From contig JAYESD010000002.1 of NCBI GenBank assembly GCA_036927565.1, positions 222,087,882 to 222,151,881 on the forward strand: a stretch of 64,000 nt of DNA, given 5' to 3'. Numbering within the stretch: position 1 is the stretch's first letter; every line of letters begins with the position of its first letter. Shown piece by piece: positions 34,231 through 45,511 of the stretch. Under the pieces are notes generated by a model. The model did not search any database. It worked only from the letters and a program-made list of their open reading frames with translations, and had not been told where the DNA came from. Position numbers and translations under genes: made by a program. The DNA comes from Tuctoria greenei (Eukaryota > Streptophyta > Magnoliopsida > Poales > Poaceae).

Positions 34231-35610
34231 GTGTATGTTTGGTTTCCGCTTGTTGAAAAATTTGTTGAAGATCCCGAATCCCTTCTGAGAGATCGAGCTC
34301 GTGTCGTTACTCCTCAGAAGCTTCGTGCGGCAAAGCATGCTATGGTAACTGCACCAACAATCGAAACGCCAATAGCCAGAAGACCCTTCGTGAGTTTTCG
34401 GCTTCCTCTACTAACAATGTTGCTATTGGGCCCACTGTTTACACGGGAGACGTGAACTTTGAAATCAAGACTGGCTTAATCACTATGGTGCAAGCCAACC
34501 CATTTTGTGAGAAGGCTAACGAGGATGCAAGTGCTCACCAGCACTAGTTCCTTAAGATCTGCAACACTTTAAAGATCAAGGATGTATCTCCTAAGGCCGT
34601 TCATCTTAGAATGTTTCTGTTCTCCCGTCTTGGGAGGGAGAAGCAGTGGTTCTACACGAACCGAAGTACTGTGGACACTTGAGAGAATGGTTCTACGACA
34701 TTCCTCACCAAGTTCTTTCTGTTGGACAAGACCAATGCCCTGCATGGAAGAATTTCAAGCTTCCAGCAAGATGGAAGGAGTCTATTCTCGAGGCTTAGGA
34801 AAGGCTTCAGGAGTACATCCTGGCCTATCCCTGCCATGGGATGGATGACTGACTAATTATCCAAAACTTCTAGAATGGGCTGATCCCATCCACCCGTGAC
34901 CATGTGGATGTTGCTGCTGGAGGTACCTTTTTCTCATTGACGGTGCCCAGAGGCAAAGACTTTATTGATAAGATGGTATCAAACATTGGGGAGCAATGAG
35001 TGTCTCCATACCCATCAGCGAGGCATGCACACCTTGAAGGAGGTGGACACGATCGCTGCTAATTAGACCCCCCTCATGAAAAACATTGATGGACAAGCCG
35101 GTGGTGACGTATGTTGCAATGACTATGCCCTAGTGTTTCACATCACTTGTGAAGTCTATGGCACATGGACCATTTGTGCAATGACTGCACAGAAACCCGT
35201 GAGGATGCCTTATATGTAGCCAACAATGGGAACAACAATGGCTATCATCCAGGCCGTCAAGGGTGGGGCCAACTGCGCCCATTCTTTCAAAGAGGGTACA
35301 ACAACAATGGCAACAAAGGAAATCAACCCAACTTGATAGAACTTGCCATTAGCCAACTGAAGATCAATGATTCATTATCAAAGAAGTTGTCGTCTTGCCC
35401 TAGAAAGCATTAATGCCAAGATTGAATGACTATCCTCGGCCTTAAAGAATAAACTAAGCTTCAACAAGATGTTGGAAACTCAGTTGGATCAACTGGCAGT
35501 TGTTGTTCCACCAGTGGAAAATGGAAAGATGTCAGGACAACCCAAACCTCTTAATGAAAATGTCAACATGATCTCTCTACAGGAAGGCAACTAGCTGAAG
35601 GACCCTGGAT
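34231..35610 (+). pseudogene. Gypsy D gag, multiply frameshifted
   Basis: The capsid is readable across frames: VNFEIKTGLITMVQANPFC, FLKICNTLKIKDVSPKAVHL, FLFSRLGREKQWFY, FLTKFFLLDKTNALHGRISS and FQQDGRSLFS. An Asn-rich part, YNNNGNKGNQPN, and AISQLKINDSLSKK follow (35165-35413), as in Athila-like gag proteins of grasses. At least five stops or shifts are present. No CCHC knuckle is clear; HITCEVYGTW near 35145 may be its relic. Confidence 0.75.
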
Positions 35611-36221
35611 AGCCCATCATATCTTGCTCAATTGGGGCTCACTACTTCAATAATGCACTTTGTGACCTTGGAGCAAGTGTGAGTGTAATGCCCAAGGTGG
35701 TCTTCGACCAACTGAACTTCACGTAGCTTACTCCAACACCAATGCAGATCCAACTGGCGGAATTTTTAGTCCGTTATCCGGCGGGTATTGCTGAAGGTGT
35801 TCCGATGAAAATTTGGAATTGCTTCATACACATTGATTTTGTGATGATCGACATCGAGGTTGAGAAGGATATGCCACTCATTCTTGGGCGACCATTCCTT
35901 AGCAATTGCAAGGAGGAAAGGTTTAACTTTTTCCCGAAGTTGGAGAAATTCTCCATGATTCGTATCAAGTATGGGCTGAATGTTAAACACATTCAAGAGG
36001 TCGAAGAAACACCTCCAAAAGTGAACCCGCTCATTGCATTTATGAGGGAATTAATCTATACAGAGAACTTGTCTTATTGTCCACGCCGACACCCTAAGAA
36101 GACGAAGAAGTCTGACCCTCCCCAAAGGCCCAAGTCCACCAAGCCGCCAAAGAAGGAATGGCAGAAGAAGCAAGACAAGCCGTTTGAGCCCATCCGTCTG
36201 TGCCCGGATGAGAGGAAATGA
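35611..36221 (+). pseudogene. Gypsy D aspartic protease region
   Basis: ALCDLGASVSVMPKVVFDQL carries the retropepsin signature with the catalytic Asp codon at 35664-35666; D-L-G-A is normal for this lineage. LTPTPMQIQLAEF, YPAGIAEGVPMKIWN and MPLILGRPFLSNCK follow, all diagnostic of Athila-type proteases. A stop splits the domain near 35727, but the second part is open for 159 codons, ending in a Lys/Pro-rich basic tail (HPKKTKKSDPPQRPK) that is not part of the protease. RT does not follow. Confidence 0.8.
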
Positions 36222-37330
36222 AGAAGGAGGAATGTCCATCTCATCGGACAGTGGCGAGACCTAGCCAATAGGTTAAATTGTTAATTATCTTTTCTTTGAT
36301 TTTTCTTCATTTGTTTTTCCCCACTTAGTTTGATTTTCCCCACTGCATATTTGAGTTTTTTTAGAAAGTTGAGAATCTTATATTCTCAAATATTATTTTT
36401 ATTTCTTTATTTTGCACCAAAAGAATGTTGTTGAGTTTTAAAAAAGGGTTTTTATCTGAAAAAACAATTTTTCTGGCTGCAAATGTGGCATTTCACCAAC
36501 GTGCTAATTTTATAGCCGTTGGGGAGCCAACTGCCAATAGGGGGGACAGGGGGCCCACATTCCAGTGTGGCCAACACCCTTGTTCGGCCGACTAGGGGAA
36601 ATGGCCATTTTGGCTCTCTCACTCTCTTCCAACGGCTACATTTGATTCTCTTGTGACCGTTTGGGAGTGTACACTATAAAAGGTGGCCGTGAGGAGCACT
36701 CCTCTTAACACGTGACCTCATTTCACACCTCCCCAAAGTCACTCCTTGCTCTCATTGTTTTTCTTGCTCAAATCCAACCCAAAAAAGATTTGCTTTTCTT
36801 TGCTTTTGCTCCCATGTTCTTCAAGAGAAAATTCATCGGAGGTTTTGATTTCACTAACATCACCTCTTTCGAGCTTTTGTTGTGTTCTTGCTTGTTGTGG
36901 CCATGAAAGGAATGAAGAGGTTGTTTCAGAAGAGGAAGGAGGCTGCAAGTTCAAGCCATGGTGGAGACTCAAGTGCACGCCCCTCTTTCGTTGCTACACA
37001 AAGTTCACGGAGGAGGAGTGTATGTGAGGACACTCCCATGAGTGAGAGGAGCAACCCGTGACAACTTCTCCATGACAACGACCTGGACATACAAAGTGAA
37101 GTTCAAGATCAAGCACGCAAGCTCCTCCAAGATCCTGCGTTTTCTCATACGAAAGCTTATGATCCGAATTTGATCTCCAAAATAGGTATGGATTCTGAAT
37201 TCTTTTCCATTTGTTGTGCACTAGGATGGGAGAATTTCGCTCACATAGAGGAGAGAGGTTCACGCCTTCTCTCCATGCAATTCCTTTGCACCTTCAAAAT
37301 AGGATTTGATAGTATTTCTTTTAGATTATT
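36222..37330 (+). other. Gypsy D non-coding block with promoter-like sequence
   Basis: AT-rich, with TTTTCCCC repeats near 36310-36350, then CACTATAAAAGG near 36673 about 30 bp before a possible start region. ORFs here have no recognised domain. A PPT-like GGGGGGACAGGGGG lies near 36540, so this may be relic LTR sequence. That reading is weaker. Confidence 0.4.
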
Positions 37331-37933
37331 TCAAAAATAATTCAACATCCTATGAAAAGAATTAAGTGAAATCCTAGGCTTCCATACACATTGTTTGCTA
37401 GATTTAGACAATTTTCCTAAGTTTAACAAACAAAGTTTTTGGCATGAATTCACTAGTGAGGTTAGATGTATTGCTCCTAGGAATAGCCACTTGAAGAACC
37501 CTACTTTACGCTTCATGCATAGATGGGTGGCTATGACTATGTTCCCTAGAGGAGATGTTAGAACAGTGCGTGATGATGAGCTGAAAATTTTATTTGCCAT
37601 GATTAGAAAGATAAAAGTTGCTCCAGTTATTGCCATGATGACACAATGGTTAGATTCATTTCAAGGACAGGGACAATTGAATGCACTTCATTGATTACCC
37701 GTATTGCTACTAGAGTAGGAGCACTAGAATATACTTCATTTGAACATATTGAAAATGAACGAGAATTAATTATTGAAGATTATCTAGTGCAAGGACATAC
37801 CCTTAAGCATGATCAAGATGGCTCTTTGATATTTTATTATCCTGGATTTTTCATTGAAATTCAGTTACCTAACACAGATTATCAGTTGTACAAATGTCGG
37901 AGGCTAACCAAGGATCTTATTCCGATTGACTAG
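37331..37933 (+). pseudogene. Athila-type accessory ORF
   Basis: Two overlapping frames encode EFTSEVRCIAPRNSHLKN, LRFMHRWVAMTMFPRGDVR, VRDDELKILFAMI and then LITRIATRVGAL. This matches, from memory, the accessory protein of grass Athila-like elements with a RYLHRLLAHTIFGR-like segment. A frameshift near 37650-37690 joins them. The biochemical role of this protein is not known to me. No transmembrane segment is visible, so an envelope-like role has no support here. Confidence 0.55.
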
Positions 37934-37992
37934 CAGGATAACTAGAAGCCATACAAGGAGAGCGATCATGCCTCCGACAACCTCCATGATCC

Positions 37993-39188
37993 ATGAGTAC
38001 GAAGAGGAAGAGAACCCAACGGGTGATGCGCTCGGATCGTAAGGATGGCAAAATGCTACACGCTGGTAGAAGGAGACCTCTGCCAGCGTGGCGCCAATTA
38101 TGGTGCATAACTCTGAAGGAGGGCTGCGACTTGCTCGTAGAGATCCACGAAGGAGAGTGCAAGAATCATGATGCTTCCCGCACACTGGTCAGTAAAGTCT
38201 TCCGATATGGTTTTTACAGGCAAACAACACCCCAAGACGCCCTCAAGCTGGTGAAAAGGTGCAAGGCGTGCCCGTTCCGCGCCAAGAAGATTCACACTTC
38301 GGTGCAAACAATGCAGATGATCCCACCCTCCTGGTCGTTCATGGTCTGGGGGCTGGATGTCCTGGGATCCTTCCCCAGGGAAGCCAGAGGGTACCGGTTC
38401 CTCTACGTTGCTGTAGACAAGTGCACGAAGTGGCCGGTGGCAGCCCTGGTGATCAACATCAACAAGGAGTCTGCAGTCAAGTTCATCAAGTCGATCATCT
38501 GCACGTTCGTGTTCCTGAATAGGATCATCACCAACAATGGGACCCAGTTCACCAGCGCAACATTCCAAGACTACTACAGAGACCTCGGCGTCCAAGTTTG
38601 TTATGCGTCTGTGGCTCACCAAGAGAGCAACAGTCAAGTTGAAAGGGCCAACGCTGAGATCCTCAGGGGCCTCAAGACACGGACGTATGACTTCTTAGAT
38701 AAGCATGGTGCCAAGTGGGTTGACGAACTCCCATGTGCGCTGCCAGCCAAACATCACCCAACCAGGCTATGGGGGAAATGCCTTTCTTCCTACTATATGG
38801 GGATGAGGTCGTCCTCCCCCCAGAAATCACCGTGGGCTCCCTCTGGGTCTGGACATTCAATGAAGCCATGCTAGACAAGCTCTGATGTGAAGATATCAAC
38901 CTCGTTGATGAAACTAGGTGGCATGCTACCATCCAAAATGCATGGTACCGGCAGGCGCTCTAGCACTAATGGGAACAGTTCGTGCGGAGTAGAGAACTCC
39001 AGACGAGCGATCTGGTGCTGCGGCAAATACTTTCTCGCGAAGGGTCGCATAAACTCTCCCCCAGCTGGGAGGGCCCCTACGGAGTGACACAAGTATCCCG
39101 CCCCGGGTGCGTCTGGCAGGCCACGGAAGAAGGAGAGCCCCTCCCCAACCCTTGGAACATAGATCACCTTCATAAGTTCTACCCCTAA
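37993..39188 (+). pseudogene. Tat-type integrase with lost catalytic Asp
   Basis: The N-terminal HHCC finger is present (LVEIHEGECKNH, LVKRCKACPF). The core shows MVWGLDVLGSFPREARGYRF with the first Asp (38356-38358). The second catalytic site reads IITNNGTQFTS: the Asp of TDNG has become Asn (38533-38535). The Glu in SNSQVERANAE is kept. A frame change near 38755 precedes a stop at about 38872. The C-terminal segment KLSPSWEGPYGVTQV and NPWNIDHLHKFYP ends at 39188 in another frame. The D-to-N change and frame breaks make it inactive. The first 270 codons are otherwise well conserved. Confidence 0.88.
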
Positions 39189-39960
39189 GCACAATGGTAG
39201 GACAGTGTAGGGTGTCATGGTGCCATGGAAAGACACTTAGGACAACTAAGCTCTGGGAGGGACAGGTCCAGAGTGTTTAGCCGCATAGCTTGGTCCTGTA
39301 CCCTAAGCATGAACATTTTGCCTCCCTTGCCATCCAGAGTGGGTTGTTGACTTGTTGTAAAGCCAGTGTCCTCCTACGAATGCCAATTTGAAAGAATCAT
39401 TATCTTACCTTGTGCTTTCTCTTATGTTCACCTAGTTACTATTTATTTTGTGATCATCAAGCTATTCTTGTTTTTCGTATATAATCCTCATATACCTAGT
39501 GAATTTCTCTCTATATCACACTTGGTGGAGTTATGCAACCGTTCTGAAGGCAGGCCTGTTTGAGGTACCTACAAAGTTTTTTGGGACCTTGCGGCTGCTC
39601 TCTTGGGGCCCTATGGTGCTAGATGGTCCGCCATGAAATGCCTACGTGCTGGAGGTCCAGGGTGTGCAGCTTGCTTAGCTTGCTCTAGTATCCTAAGCAT
39701 GCGCACTTTGCCTCCCAGTGCTGCGGCTAAGTACTGAGGGCCAGGAGGATCACACCCCGAGTTAGGCGAGAGCCGGGTCCTGGGCGTTGATGCACTGAAT
39801 TACCCAAGCCTCGTGTGCTTGCCCAGTACTATAAGACATAGCAAAACTAAAGTGTAGGGAAAGATGATCGACAAGCAAAATTATGCCCCCTTATCGTGTG
39901 TGCAGGACATACAAAGAAGTTCGATTCAGGCACAACCAGCAGCAGCATCGGCGTGGTACA
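39189..39960 (+). other. Gypsy E 3' non-coding region
   Basis: No domain found. A phrase resembling TTGCCTCCCTTGCC / GCATGCGCACTTTGCCTCCC recurs near 39300-39330 and 39690-39710, so part of this stretch is an old duplication. Confidence 0.4.
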
Positions 39961-41005
39961 TATTACCCAGGGGGCCTACTGTCGACGTTCCTACATGTTG
40001 ATGGTAGATGACACCAGAGCATCCAGCTCCAGCACCTCCCAGGGGGCTTGCCGTTGACGCTATTCTACATAATGGCAACAAGTGTTGATTTGTCAGTACA
40101 CTCCATCATCTCGCTTTTGTTGCTAACAAGGTTTCTTTGGTTTCCTACCAGCAAGGGGCCTACCGTCGGCGACTCTACAATGATGGTGGGCGAAGCCAGA
40201 ACAACCAACTTCGGCACCACCCAAGGGCCTATCGTCGACGTCTATGCGGAGATGGTGGGTGACATCAGAGCAGCTAGCTCTGGCAGCACCCAAGAGGCCT
40301 GCCATCAATGTTTCTACAGCAATGGTGGGGGATGCCATAGAAGCAAGCTCTGACACCATTCAAGTGGCTTACTGTCGACGACTCTGTGACGATAGTAGGC
40401 GACGCCGGAGCAGCCAGCTCTAGCACCACCCAGGGGGCTTGCCGTCAACGTCTCTGCGATGATGGTGGTTGATGCTAGAGCAGCCAACTCTGGCACCATC
40501 CAAAATGCCTACCGTCGACTACTCTGCGACGATGGTGGGTGATGCCAGAGCAGCCAACTCTGGCACCATCAAAGGGGCCTGTCGTCAACGACTTTGCGAT
40601 GATGGTGGGCGACATCGGAGCAGCCAGCTCCGGCACCACCCAAGGGACCTGCCGTCGATGCCTCTGCGATGATGGTGGGCGACGCCAGAGGAGCCAGCTC
40701 AGGCACCACCCAAGGGGGCCTACCGTCGACGACTCTGCGATGATGGTGGGCGACGCCGGAGAAGCTAGCTTTGGTGCCACTTAAGGGTCCTGCCATCGAT
40801 GACTCTGCGACGATGGTGGGCGATGCCGGAGTAGCCAGCTCCGGCACCACCCAAGGGCCTGCCATCGATGACTCTACGATGATGGTGGGCGATGCCGGAG
40901 CAGCCATCTCTGCCACCACCCAAGGGGCCTGCTGTCGACGTTTCTGGGACGAAGGCGGGTGACACCAGAGCAGCCATCTCAGACACCACCCATGGGGCCA
41001 CTCAT
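39960..41005. repeat. ~70-bp minisatellite in Gypsy E (about 13-14 units)
   Basis: Each unit has the pattern CAAGGGGCCTGCCGTCGACG, CTCTGCGATGATGGTGGGCG, ACGCCGGAGCAGCCAGCTC and CGGCACCACC, with 10-25% variation between units. It is continuous from about 40150 to 40995, and an outlying unit lies at 39966-40040. ORFs on both strands across it are repeat artefacts. Such arrays are known after pol in some Tat elements. Confidence 0.85.
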
Positions 41006-41389
41006 TGACATCTCTACTCAGACAAGGCTCGACGCCCCTGAAGTGGCCATACTGAGGTTGACCACTCAAACTCCCCTGCTCTGCTGGGAGCCCATCGAAG
41101 GCATCCCGCAATCAAGTGGTAGGTGTGCCCAGCCACTTGGCCACATCTGCCAGGGGGCCTCTAAGGGGATTCCATAGGCAAGACGTCAAATGACGACAGA
41201 TCAGCCTTTTCAAATGTGCAATTTTTGGATCCTCAAAAACCAATGAGCTCGACAAAATTACCCAAGTCCTTACGCAGCTAAGGACTCAGAGCGACAGATT
41301 GAGAAGCACCAGACAAGCCAATAAGCGAAACATGAATTCAAATTATTAAGAGTTATTTTTAAAAAGGGGCCATCCCGGTTACACCCGTG

Positions 41390-43990
41390 CTCCGCATGGG
41401 GGCCGCCAGCCTCAGTTCTGGTGGAACGAAGAAGCCACCTGCTTGGCAAGGTCTTGGACTTTTGCCCTAGCCTCCTCTTTCTCATCGAGGGGGCCTTTCT
41501 ATACCGATTCCTACGGGAATGTCGGATACCAGCTCCGAAAGCACACCAAGACATGGGAGGTCACTTTCTCTGCTAGCTCCCTTCCTTCGACCTCCACCAC
41601 CTCGCGAGGATAGTGTTCACCAACCCCAACATTGAGCAGAAGCAGTCCAAGGCTGCTAGCAGCTGGGCCACCCCATGAGACAACTCCCTGCACGATAAGG
41701 GACAAAATTCAAGGGGTTCAAACACCGCCCTAGCACTGGCCAGGAAGTGTCGGATCCCTTGCGCCTCGGCTGCGTGGGAGGCCAGGAGGCCATCTGCCTC
41801 TCTCCGCGCCGCTTACTCTGAGTCGGCGAGCTACCGAGCACAACGCTCCAAGTTGAGTCCTGCATGGCTCAGCGCCTCTCCTCCACCATGCGAAGGCTCC
41901 GGGAGACCTCTTATTCCTTCATCGCCAAGTTCCGTTCCGCATCAGCAACGGCAACCTCGCGGCAGACCAACTCTAGTCGCTTATCCTCAAATAGCTTAAG
42001 GAGGGCTTCAGCGACAACATTGGCCTTCAGGGCCTTTGCCTCGAGCTCCTTATTCTTGGTGTCAACCATCTTCACCAGGTGCCGCTCCTCAGCAAGCTGA
42101 TCCCACTCTCAGGCAAAAGCAGCCTGCGTCTGGCGCAAGGTGAACTGGACCACGACAACAACATTGGAGAGGGGGATCGGCATGGCAGTGGCCACAGGAG
42201 GCTACCTCTATGTGTCTTCTGCTGACTGCGCGGCAGACACTACTGCCTGGGGACCAGATGTCTCCCTGGCTGGAGCTCCAGGAATTAGCGCGTTGCTGCC
42301 CGCCGCCAAAGTACTCTCCCTTGCCACAAGGGTATTGATTGTTGCTATTGTAGTATCAGCTGCGGGCGGGTCTGCTCCACCAGGGATAGCTGCGACGGCC
42401 AAGGTGGCCACAACTGCGCCTAGCACTGCCTCAGCCCCATCTGCTCCGAAGTATGGAGGAGCATGAACATCGGCATCACCAGAAGTCGGTGCACTTTCAG
42501 GCGTAGGATGCGGTGCAGCAGACCCCGTTCTAGTTCTGGGAGGTGCAGGAGCTATCAAGCACACCTCTAGAAGAACCAAGGGAATTATATTGGTCAACGA
42601 CGCTGTGAAAAGCCAAAACCATGTTCGTCAGAGCAATGAAAAAATGAAAAAATAGCAGAGGAAGAAACTCAGCTTTTACCGGTGGGCCGGGCTGCACCAG
42701 AGACCATGGCCTCCCAGCTTGCACGGCGGATCGAGGCCCCCTGGACCCGAGGACAAGGCTGGTGCCACAGCCTTTGGCACCTTCTCTTGGACGGCTCGTG
42801 TCAACACGACCATCGGCGTAGACTCCTCCGCGCCTCCTACGGAACTAGTGCCACCACTGGAATTTGAGACCAGGTCGACGATGGAGGCTTCAACTATTCT
42901 GGCTCCCTCACAGTGGGAGATTAGAGAATCGTCCCCCCATTTCAGCTTCCACCTCTCCAGCACGCAGGTGGCAGCACCCACGGCGAGGGTATGGGAACAC
43001 TTTCCAGACGTGGGAACTGGCGCTGGCTAGCTATCCTCCACCCTGTCGGAGTACGTTGAGTACCGTACCCGCGCCCTTTCCGAAGGACGCGGGGTAGACC
43101 CTGACCCTTGTTGCATCGCAGCACAGCACCGCTCCAGGACCTCCAAATTCCTAGTCGTCTCTTCAGGGTGCAACGGAACAACGCCGAACACGTTGACCTT
43201 CGACAGCAAGATTCGCACTTTGTCCATCAGGCCAGGGGTCATGAAGAGTGGCACGCAGTCGTCTGGGATGGACACGTTCTCATCATCGACAGTGTCGCAG
43301 GTCACAACAACATCTTGGGGGTTGGGTCATCTAGATCTAGCAGGCACCGATCGTATGTGCCAGTGTAGACCCAGGCCTCGTACAGGTGCCTCAGAAGGGG
43401 GGCGGTGCAGTGGTGCAATAAGTCTTCCAACACCATCAGAGAGGTCAAGCCCTTGTCTTCCAGGAACCAGATCCACTTCATCATCGACTTGTACTCCTTC
43501 GTCAACTCCTGGAATGCTTCCTTGTTGTTGGGATTAGAGGTTGTGCCTTTAGAGGGCATCTTTAGCGAGGTGTGAGTCTCGGTCCGCATGATCACCCAGT
43601 CTTCCCTCCAGCTGCTCCACTTGCCCCCTTTGAGCGAAGTGATGTAGGGCTAAGAGGTCTTGTCCCAATGCTGGAAGTAGACTTTCACTAGGCTCGTCGC
43701 TCTTTTTCCGGTGCTCTATATCACAAAGAAGAACCAGAACAACTCCCCCGTTGGTGGGATTCCCACTAACACCTCACAATAGTGGACGAACACGACAACC
43801 ACGGCGATGGAGTTTGGCGATAGGTGGTGAAGCTGCAGCCCGTAGGCGACGAAGAGAACAATCTCGTCTTCGTGCAGGTCTTGAAGAGTGGGAGATCCAC
43901 AGCGGATCATCCATCCTTGCTCTGCCACCACCCAACCAAGCAGTTGCCTCATCGGCCGTCAGAGCAAGCAAGAATGAGATCCTCGACCAT
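41390..43990 (-). pseudogene. antisense accessory ORF of Gypsy E (Transposase_28-like with coiled coil)
   Basis: On the minus strand, opposite to integrase, a block reads VAYGLQLHHLSPNSIAVVVV, VHYCEVLVGIPPTGELFWFF (43716-43952). Then come the WIMRTET-type segment and LMVLEDLLHHCTAPLLRHLY, AWVYTGTYDRCL (43302-43595). This matches, from memory, the PF04195 'putative gypsy type transposon' protein of grasses. The central part (42208-42597) is Ala/Pro-rich. A charged heptad-like segment (TKNKELEAKALKANVVAEAL) lies at about 41980-42070. Stops and frameshifts separate the blocks. The function of this antisense protein is unknown to me. Confidence 0.65.
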
Positions 43991-44230
43991 CTGGAAACTA
44001 GAAGGAGGAAGCGGGGAGGCCATCAGAGCAAGCAAGAATGAGAGCTTTTGTTGAGTGGTGAAGGCTTAGGCGCTCAAGGAAGAAGGTGAAAGCTTGGGCC
44101 GCAGGATGTGAGTAAGGAAGGAACTGCCCCCTCTAACGAAGGTTTCCTTTTTGATGACCCCCGCAATGCCTGAGCACATCGTGTAGATCACCAAGGCTCG
44201 GCCTGCACTACTCAACCCACAGCGTCAATG

Positions 44231-44243
44231 AAAATGGGGGCTA
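44231..44243 (+). other. polypurine tract of Gypsy E
   Basis: AAAATGGGGGCTA lies about 7 bases before the LTR start, the usual Tat-lineage form. Confidence 0.65.
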
Positions 44244-44250
44244 GGCTCTG

Positions 44251-45511
44251 TGTCAGAAGTGCTGGCCCAAGTGGTCAGCCACCTGAGAAGACAGCTGAAG
44301 CGGTTCCCATAAAGGCTTAGCAAACATAAGTTCTACAGCTACATTGGGAACCGTCACAGTTAAAGGTTCCCCAGAGGATAGAGATACTACAGCAAGCTAA
44401 GATCTCGCCGCCATAGTCCCTCAACAAGGAGCGGACACAATGCTACGTTGGATGAAGTGCCCACCACTTCAAATGCCCAAAACAAAATTCAAAGAGCAAT
44501 GCGGGAAAACATGGATAGGGATCCACCCGCAGGCTCATCACCTCCCCCAAGGTGGACCCAGGCTCCATTGTCGATATACTGCATATGGGGTACCTTCGCA
44601 CACGGGCTGAAAGTACGAGATCCGACACTGTCACATGGGTCTCTAAAATGGGACCCAACTTCTCCGATGAGACAGGCTCCCAAGATGCCATGTGTTTGGC
44701 TAGATGGGACCTCACCCCACTATTGTAGCGGGCTCCGATGCAACCACGTGGCTCAAAGCACCAGGCCAGGCACCTCCCACATAGAAGGGCTCCGAAGCTG
44801 CCACGTGCCTTGAGGTACCAGTTTTGGCCTCCCCCGCAGTGGGCAGCCCCAAAGCTGCCACGTGTCCCGCAACTCACCCTCGGTGGTAGGGTGTGGGGGT
44901 TAAGAGATGGTGCGCCCTGTCTAAATAAGGCATTGAAGACAGATGCCCACCTCTGATGGATAACGTGGAGCATGCCAACGGTCAGGGTTTGCTACACCCC
45001 ATCACATCAAAGTGAAGACACGACAGGCCTATCCCGCTCCGCCAAGTGGGTAGCTTGCGGTGACAAGGCACACGGACGAGACATCTCCTGACACTTTCAG
45101 GGACTACACATGGGCCACTGTCAATTGAGGCAGCAAGACGGCGAGACTTCAAGCCGTGGTCAGAGGAAGCTTATGCGGGAAGTCATAGATCTTTAGGACA
45201 AGATCACCCTAGGACCACCTGTCGGGCCCGAGACACCACTTTTAAGGGATTTGGCCTTGTCTATAAAAGGACCAGAATGCCATTATTACAAGGGATCCCC
45301 AATCTACGCATTCACACACTACACACCAGTAATAGAACCTCACTATGGAGTAGGGTATTATGCTCTTGCAGCCTGAACCATGTAAAAACCACTATCTCAC
45401 AAATATCACATAGGCAATCCCTCGGTAGAGGACTAATCTCTGCCGATTAAGAGCCTCTGCGGGCTGCTCTCGTAGTAGGTCAGGGGTAAGTGTCGCAAGA
45501 ACACTTTGACA
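44251..45511 (+). repeat. 3' LTR of Gypsy E (1,261 bp)
   Basis: It begins TGTCAGAAGT and ends CACTTTGACA (imperfect inverted ends). A TATA box (TATAAAAGG) is near 45260. Internal GGCTCCGAAGCTGCCACGTG repeats resemble those of the Gypsy C 5' LTR, but overall identity to that LTR looks low. An alternative start at 44579 (TGTCGATATA) lines up with the start of the Gypsy C LTR. I prefer 44251 because of the polypurine tract. Confidence 0.65.

Larger units (their letters stand above)
32492..37920 (+). mobile_element. Gypsy D: Athila-like Gypsy element lacking RT, RNase H and a visible 3' LTR (borders approximate)
   Basis: Order on the plus strand: LTR-like region with TATA box (TATAAATAGG, near 32969) and a CA microsatellite, PBS, gag, protease, a non-coding block with its own TATA-like box, and an Athila-type accessory ORF. 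No RT, RNase H or integrase of this lineage is present. The left border near 32492 is where Gypsy C gag homology ends. The right border near 37920 is where a Tat-type integrase begins. No target duplication could be identified, so a deletion or recombination may have shaped it. Confidence 0.6.
37920..45511 (+). mobile_element. Gypsy E: 3' half of a Tat-type Gypsy element
   Basis: Plus-strand order: integrase with C-terminus (to 39188), a non-coding 3' region with a minisatellite, an antisense ORF, a polypurine tract and a 3' LTR. The antisense ORF between integrase and 3' LTR marks the Tat lineage (RIRE2/Grande-like). Its LTR does not match the Gypsy C 5' LTR closely, and its right flank differs from Gypsy C's left flank. 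I therefore treat it as a separate or recombinant element. Confidence 0.75.

Noticed and set aside
39960..41005. Regular repeat array considered as CRISPR
   Set aside because: Units are contiguous with no unique spacers, in a plant retroelement context.
40123..41111. Long ORFs on both strands (78-180 codons) over 40.1-41.1 kb
   Set aside because: They follow the ~70-bp minisatellite; 70 is not a multiple of three and the frames repeat the same text in rotation. No domain.
44443..44973. 176-codon minus ORF at 44.4-45.0 kb
   Set aside because: Antisense of the repeated GCTGCCACGTG text in the Gypsy E LTR; no domain.
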